Made by a program: the position numbers and the translations under genes
Notes under the pieces: model-generated
Databases searched by the model: none
What the model saw: only the letters and a program-made list of their open reading frames with translations
Told to the model about the DNA's origin: nothing
Source: Candidatus Comchoanobacter bicostacola
GTDB lineage: Bacteria > Pseudomonadota > Gammaproteobacteria > Comchoanobacterales > Comchoanobacteraceae
Length of the DNA stretch: 64,000 bases
Direction of reading: 5' to 3'
Assembly: GCF_024172705.1 (NCBI RefSeq)
Contig: NZ_CP092900.1
Location: 434,001 to 498,000, forward strand
Part shown: in pieces, positions 61,018-64,000 of the stretch
Layout of the letters: every line of letters begins with the position of its first letter
Position numbering within the stretch: position 1 is the stretch's first letter

Positions 61018-64000
61018 ATGTCAGAAGTGGTAAAAGATAAACAAGAGTTTTGGCAGGCGTGGCCAAAGGATTTACAGGATTTGTGTTCTGTCATCCAGAT
61101 AACAGTGCCAGCACCCCTAGTCAAGCAAATAAATGCTGCGCTAGAGGCGTGTGAGAACGAGGATGAGAAGCGTCTTGTGCAGCCGCTAAGTCTCTTGCAC
61201 AAAATGCTGGCAGATGTAGCTTACATCCAGCTTCATGAGTTTTTATACAGAGTAATGCTATATATTTGTAGCAAAATGCCAGGTGAGCAATACCCATCTG
61301 GACAGAATGTGCCTAACGAGTTTCTGTTGGTAGCTATTGATAGAACAACTTTTGATATCCGCGTTCTAGCTCAAAATTTAGTTATAAGTGAGCAGCGCTT
61401 ATTAAATCCAATAACTAAAAAAGCTTTCCACCTGAAAGATCAGCAGCGTGTCTTCGCATTGATTCAGGGTAAAGGGCTTGAAATGAGTGCTTCGGAAGAT
61501 CAAAAAGGTAATGATGAGCCAACTTATTATGCGGGTTTTAGTCCTGATCGTTATGAAGTGATTAAACGAGATGGTGCTGTAGTATCCTTTGATCAGGAGC
61601 GTATTAAAAATGTGATACGAAAAGCATTGCTTGCGTCTGATGTGAATACAGAGTCCTTGGATGAGGTAGCAACAGATGTTGCATTTCAAACGATAAGGGC
61701 TATTAAGGATTTACGTCCAAATGGTGGTGTTGTTCATATTGAGGAAATTCAAAACTGTGTTGAACAGGCGTTTGAAGGGTCCGGCAACCGTGATGTTATG
61801 TTTAACTTCATGGAGTATCGTAAAAAGCGTGCTAATGAACGTGATGAAATTCAAACAGGCTACGAGCCAGCAATTAAGATTAAATCTCCGGATGGCACCG
61901 TCAAAAGTTTGGATAAGGCTGGATTATTATCATTCTTGAAAAAATTAGCAACTGGGTTAGCGGGTATTGACTGCGATATAGTTGTTGATATGGCCTATAA
62001 AAATCTTTATTCAGGCATTGATTATCACGGTGTAAATAGTGCTCTTATTATGGTAACTCGTCCATTGGTAGAGCAAGATCCTAACTATTCATACTTTGCT
62101 GCAAGACTTTTGAAGCACAAGTTAAGCGAAGAGGTTTTGAGCTTTTTCCAAAATAAGGATATTCAACTAAAAGATCCAGACTTTGATTATAGTAAGCTCT
62201 TATCTGACTATGTACATAGAGGAGTTGAGCATGGTTACTTATCAGAAGATCTTTTGAAGTTTGATTTAGTCCGTTTGTCTAAAGCAATTAAGTGTGACAG
62301 AGATAATCAGTTTTCATTCTTTGGGCTGCAAACACTATATGATCGTTATTTCATTCACCATAAAGGAACACGTATTGAGATGCCACAGATACTCTTTATG
62401 CGGGTTGCTATGGGACTTGCTTTGGGTGAGGGTCGAGCAAAAAATAAGCGTGCTATTGAGTACTATAACCAGATCTCAACGTTCTCTTATATGTGTGCAA
62501 CACCCACATTGTTCAATTCAGGAACCCAAAGACCTCAGCTGTCGAGTTGCTTCTTATTAGATGTAGAAGATAGTATTGAAGGTATTGGTCAGTATATCCT
62601 TAAGCAAGCTAAAATCTCACAGTGTTCAGGAGGTGTAGGGACTTCTTGGACTAAGGTACGTGCTAGTGGTTCATGGATTAAAGGCACGAATGGCCGTTCT
62701 TCAGGTGTTGTTCCATTTTTGAATATGGCAGATGCTACAGCTATTGCGGTAAACCAAGGTGGCAAGCGTAAAGGAGCTGTGTGTGCTTATTTAGAAACAT
62801 GGCACCTGGATATTTATGATTTCTTAGACCTAAGAAAGAACTCAGGTGATGACAGAAGAAGAACACATGATATGAATACAGCAAATTGGATACCTGATTT
62901 GTTTATGAAGCGTGTGATTGAAAAAGAGAGCTGGACACTCTTTTCACCTGATGAGGTCCCAAATCTAATCAATACTTATGGTACAGACTTTGAAGCAGAG
63001 TATGTGAAGTATGAAGCGCTTGCTAGAGAAGGCAAGATTATGTCTAAAACTGTAGAGGCTAACCACCTATGGCGTAAAATGCTTTCCATGCTATATGAGA
63101 CAGGCCATCCCTGGATGACGTATAAGTGTCCTAGTAACATTAGGAACCCTCAGTCTCATGTTGGTGACATTCACTCATCTAACTTATGTACTGAAATTAC
63201 ACTGAATACCAGTAAAGATGAGGTAGCTGTATGTAACTTAGGAAGCATTAACTTAGAGCGTCATGTATTAGCCCAGCCGGTAGAAAATACACAGATTACA
63301 GCTGCAAATGGTCTTATTAATGAAGAGATGTTGATTAAGACGATTAGAACAGCAGTTCGTATGCTAGATAATGTAATCGATATGAACTACTACTCTGTTC
63401 CAGAGGCAGAAAACTCAAATATGAAGCATAGACCTGTGGGTATGGGAATGATGGGTTTCCAAGAGATGCTTTACCGTTTGGGAATCTCTTATGATACAGA
63501 TGAGGCTGTTGAGTTAGCGGATCAGTTAATGGAGTTCATTAGTTATCATGCGATTGATACATCTGTAGAGCTAGCAAAAGAGCGTGGCTTCTATTCAACG
63601 TACCGTGGCTCACTTTGGGACCGTGGAATCTTACCCATCGACTCAATTGAGTTACTAAGAAAGCACCGTGGTACGCTTTTGGATATGGACAATAAGAGTA
63701 TGCTTTGCTGGAAATCTTTACGTGAGAAGATGAAGCTCTATGGTATGAGAAACTCTAATGTAATGGCGATTGCACCAACTGCTACAATTGCAAACATATC
63801 AAATACGTCTCAATCTATTGAGCCGACCTATATGAACCTTGCAGTTAAATCAACACTATCAGGTGAGTTTACGGTCGTAAACAAGTATTTAGTCGCTGAT
63901 TTAAGAAAGCTTGGGTTATGGGATGATGTGATGGTTAAAGAGCTGAAATATTACAACGGTAGTATTCAGCAGATAGACCGAATACCTGCAGAGATCAGAG
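61018..64000 (+). CDS. nrdA: Ribonucleoside-diphosphate reductase alpha subunit (3' end cut by window)
   Basis: Class I ribonucleotide reductase large subunit, making deoxyribonucleotides with the NrdB radical subunit. The frame runs without a stop to the window end (994 codons). Active-site residues: Cys511 in SSCFLLD, Asn722/Cys724/Glu726 in SNLCTEI, Cys739 in VCNLGSIN. An ATP-cone begins near residue 180 (YEVIKRDGAVVSFDQERIKNVIRKAL) and a second, weaker cone-like segment near 285 (AIKIKSPDGTVKSLDKAGLLSFL). Before the first cone stand about 170 residues not found in E. coli NrdA (761 residues in total). AAGGAG lies nine bases before the ATG. An NrdR box lies upstream. Confidence 0.96.
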   Translation, partial: MSEVVKDKQEFWQAWPKDLQDLCSVIQITVPAPLVKQINAALEACENEDEKRLVQPLSLLHKMLADVAYIQLHEFLYRVMLYICSKMPGEQYPSGQNVPNEFLLVAIDRTTFDIRVLAQNLVISEQRLLNPITKKAFHLKDQQRVFALIQGKGLEMSASEDQKGNDEPTYYAGFSPDRYEVIKRDGAVVSFDQERIKNVIRKALLASDVNTESLDEVATDVAFQTIRAIKDLRPNGGVVHIEEIQNCVEQAFEGSGNRDVMFNFMEYRKKRANERDEIQTGYEPAIKIKSPDGTVKSLDKAGLLSFLKKLATGLAGIDCDIVVDMAYKNLYSGIDYHGVNSALIMVTRPLVEQDPNYSYFAARLLKHKLSEEVLSFFQNKDIQLKDPDFDYSKLLSDYVHRGVEHGYLSEDLLKFDLVRLSKAIKCDRDNQFSFFGLQTLYDRYFIHHKGTRIEMPQILFMRVAMGLALGEGRAKNKRAIEYYNQISTFSYMCATPTLFNSGTQRPQLSSCFLLDVEDSIEGIGQYILKQAKISQCSGGVGTSWTKVRASGSWIKGTNGRSSGVVPFLNMADATAIAVNQGGKRKGAVCAYLETWHLDIYDFLDLRKNSGDDRRRTHDMNTANWIPDLFMKRVIEKESWTLFSPDEVPNLINTYGTDFEAEYVKYEALAREGKIMSKTVEANHLWRKMLSMLYETGHPWMTYKCPSNIRNPQSHVGDIHSSNLCTEITLNTSKDEVAVCNLGSINLERHVLAQPVENTQITAANGLINEEMLIKTIRTAVRMLDNVIDMNYYSVPEAENSNMKHRPVGMGMMGFQEMLYRLGISYDTDEAVELADQLMEFISYHAIDTSVELAKERGFYSTYRGSLWDRGILPIDSIELLRKHRGTLLDMDNKSMLCWKSLREKMKLYGMRNSNVMAIAPTATIANISNTSQSIEPTYMNLAVKSTLSGEFTVVNKYLVADLRKLGLWDDVMVKELKYYNGSIQQIDRIPAEIR

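Noticed and set aside
1-64000. CRISPR arrays, prophage or complete insertion sequences
   Set aside because: No regularly spaced direct repeats, integrase, phage structural genes or transposase genes with terminal inverted repeats were seen in the window.

Overview
The window reads as a piece of chromosome from an AT-rich gammaproteobacterium. Gene orders known from E. coli and relatives are kept in blocks: miaA-hfq-hflK-hflC; rsfS-rlmH-mrdA-rodA-mltB; rne facing away from rluC; minC-minD-minE; and uvrY/gacA-uvrC-pgsA followed by tRNA-Gly, tRNA-Cys and tRNA-Leu. The accessory content points to a host-associated, Legionellales-like bacterium: a very large NAD-glutamate dehydrogenase, MFS and APC transporters of the type common in intracellular gammaproteobacteria, large orphan proteins without known domains, a eukaryote-style C2H2 finger, and several decaying genes. 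The order-level placement is an inference; no rRNA is present to test it.

Layout. 1-8 kb: 3' part of NAD-GDH, glutathione peroxidase, a gene relic, tRNA-Ala, two Na+/H+ antiporters. 8-14 kb: a probable cyclodipeptide synthase, a one-cysteine peroxiredoxin, the miaA-hfq-hflKC operon, a membrane-embedded alpha/beta-hydrolase-like protein, tRNA-Glu. 14-22 kb: a VOC protein, a C2H2-finger orphan, leucyl aminopeptidase, RNase R, a TPR-methyltransferase. 22-26.6 kb (minus strand): the rod-shape wall synthesis cluster with RlmH and RsfS. 26.7-29.6 kb: a large orphan gene with a HEPN-like motif, broken by frameshifts and a stop. 29.7-37.4 kb: orn, tsaE, rne, rluC, an MFS transporter, a lipoprotein transglycosylase, minEDC. 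37.4-44.7 kb: a possible small RNA, an orphan, tRNA-Ser, the GacA-family regulator with uvrC and pgsA, three tRNAs, a LolC/E permease with LolD, dapA. 44.7-55.8 kb: AddA/AddB-type helicase-nuclease, rsmD, rsmG, a broken orphan gene with a truncated relative, RecD2, a SixA-like phosphatase. 55.8-61 kb: an orphan membrane protein, an APC permease, a protein with a caspase-clan-like His/Cys pair and its decayed copy. 61-64 kb: nrdA under a probable NrdR box, cut by the window end.

The core genes cover tRNA and rRNA maturation (MiaA, RsmD, RsmG, RlmH), RNA decay (RNase R, RNase E, Orn, Hfq), wall elongation (PBP2, RodA, MltB), division-site choice (MinCDE), DNA repair (UvrC, AddAB, RecD2) and ion homeostasis (NhaA, NhaP-type).

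The items of most interest are the stand-alone cyclodipeptide synthase at 7980-8753, the membrane-anchored protein at 59131-60108 with spaced HG and GC motifs, the C2H2-finger protein at 14808-16691, and a repeated pattern in which accessory genes are broken by the loss of one base in a short homopolymer run while core genes stay intact.
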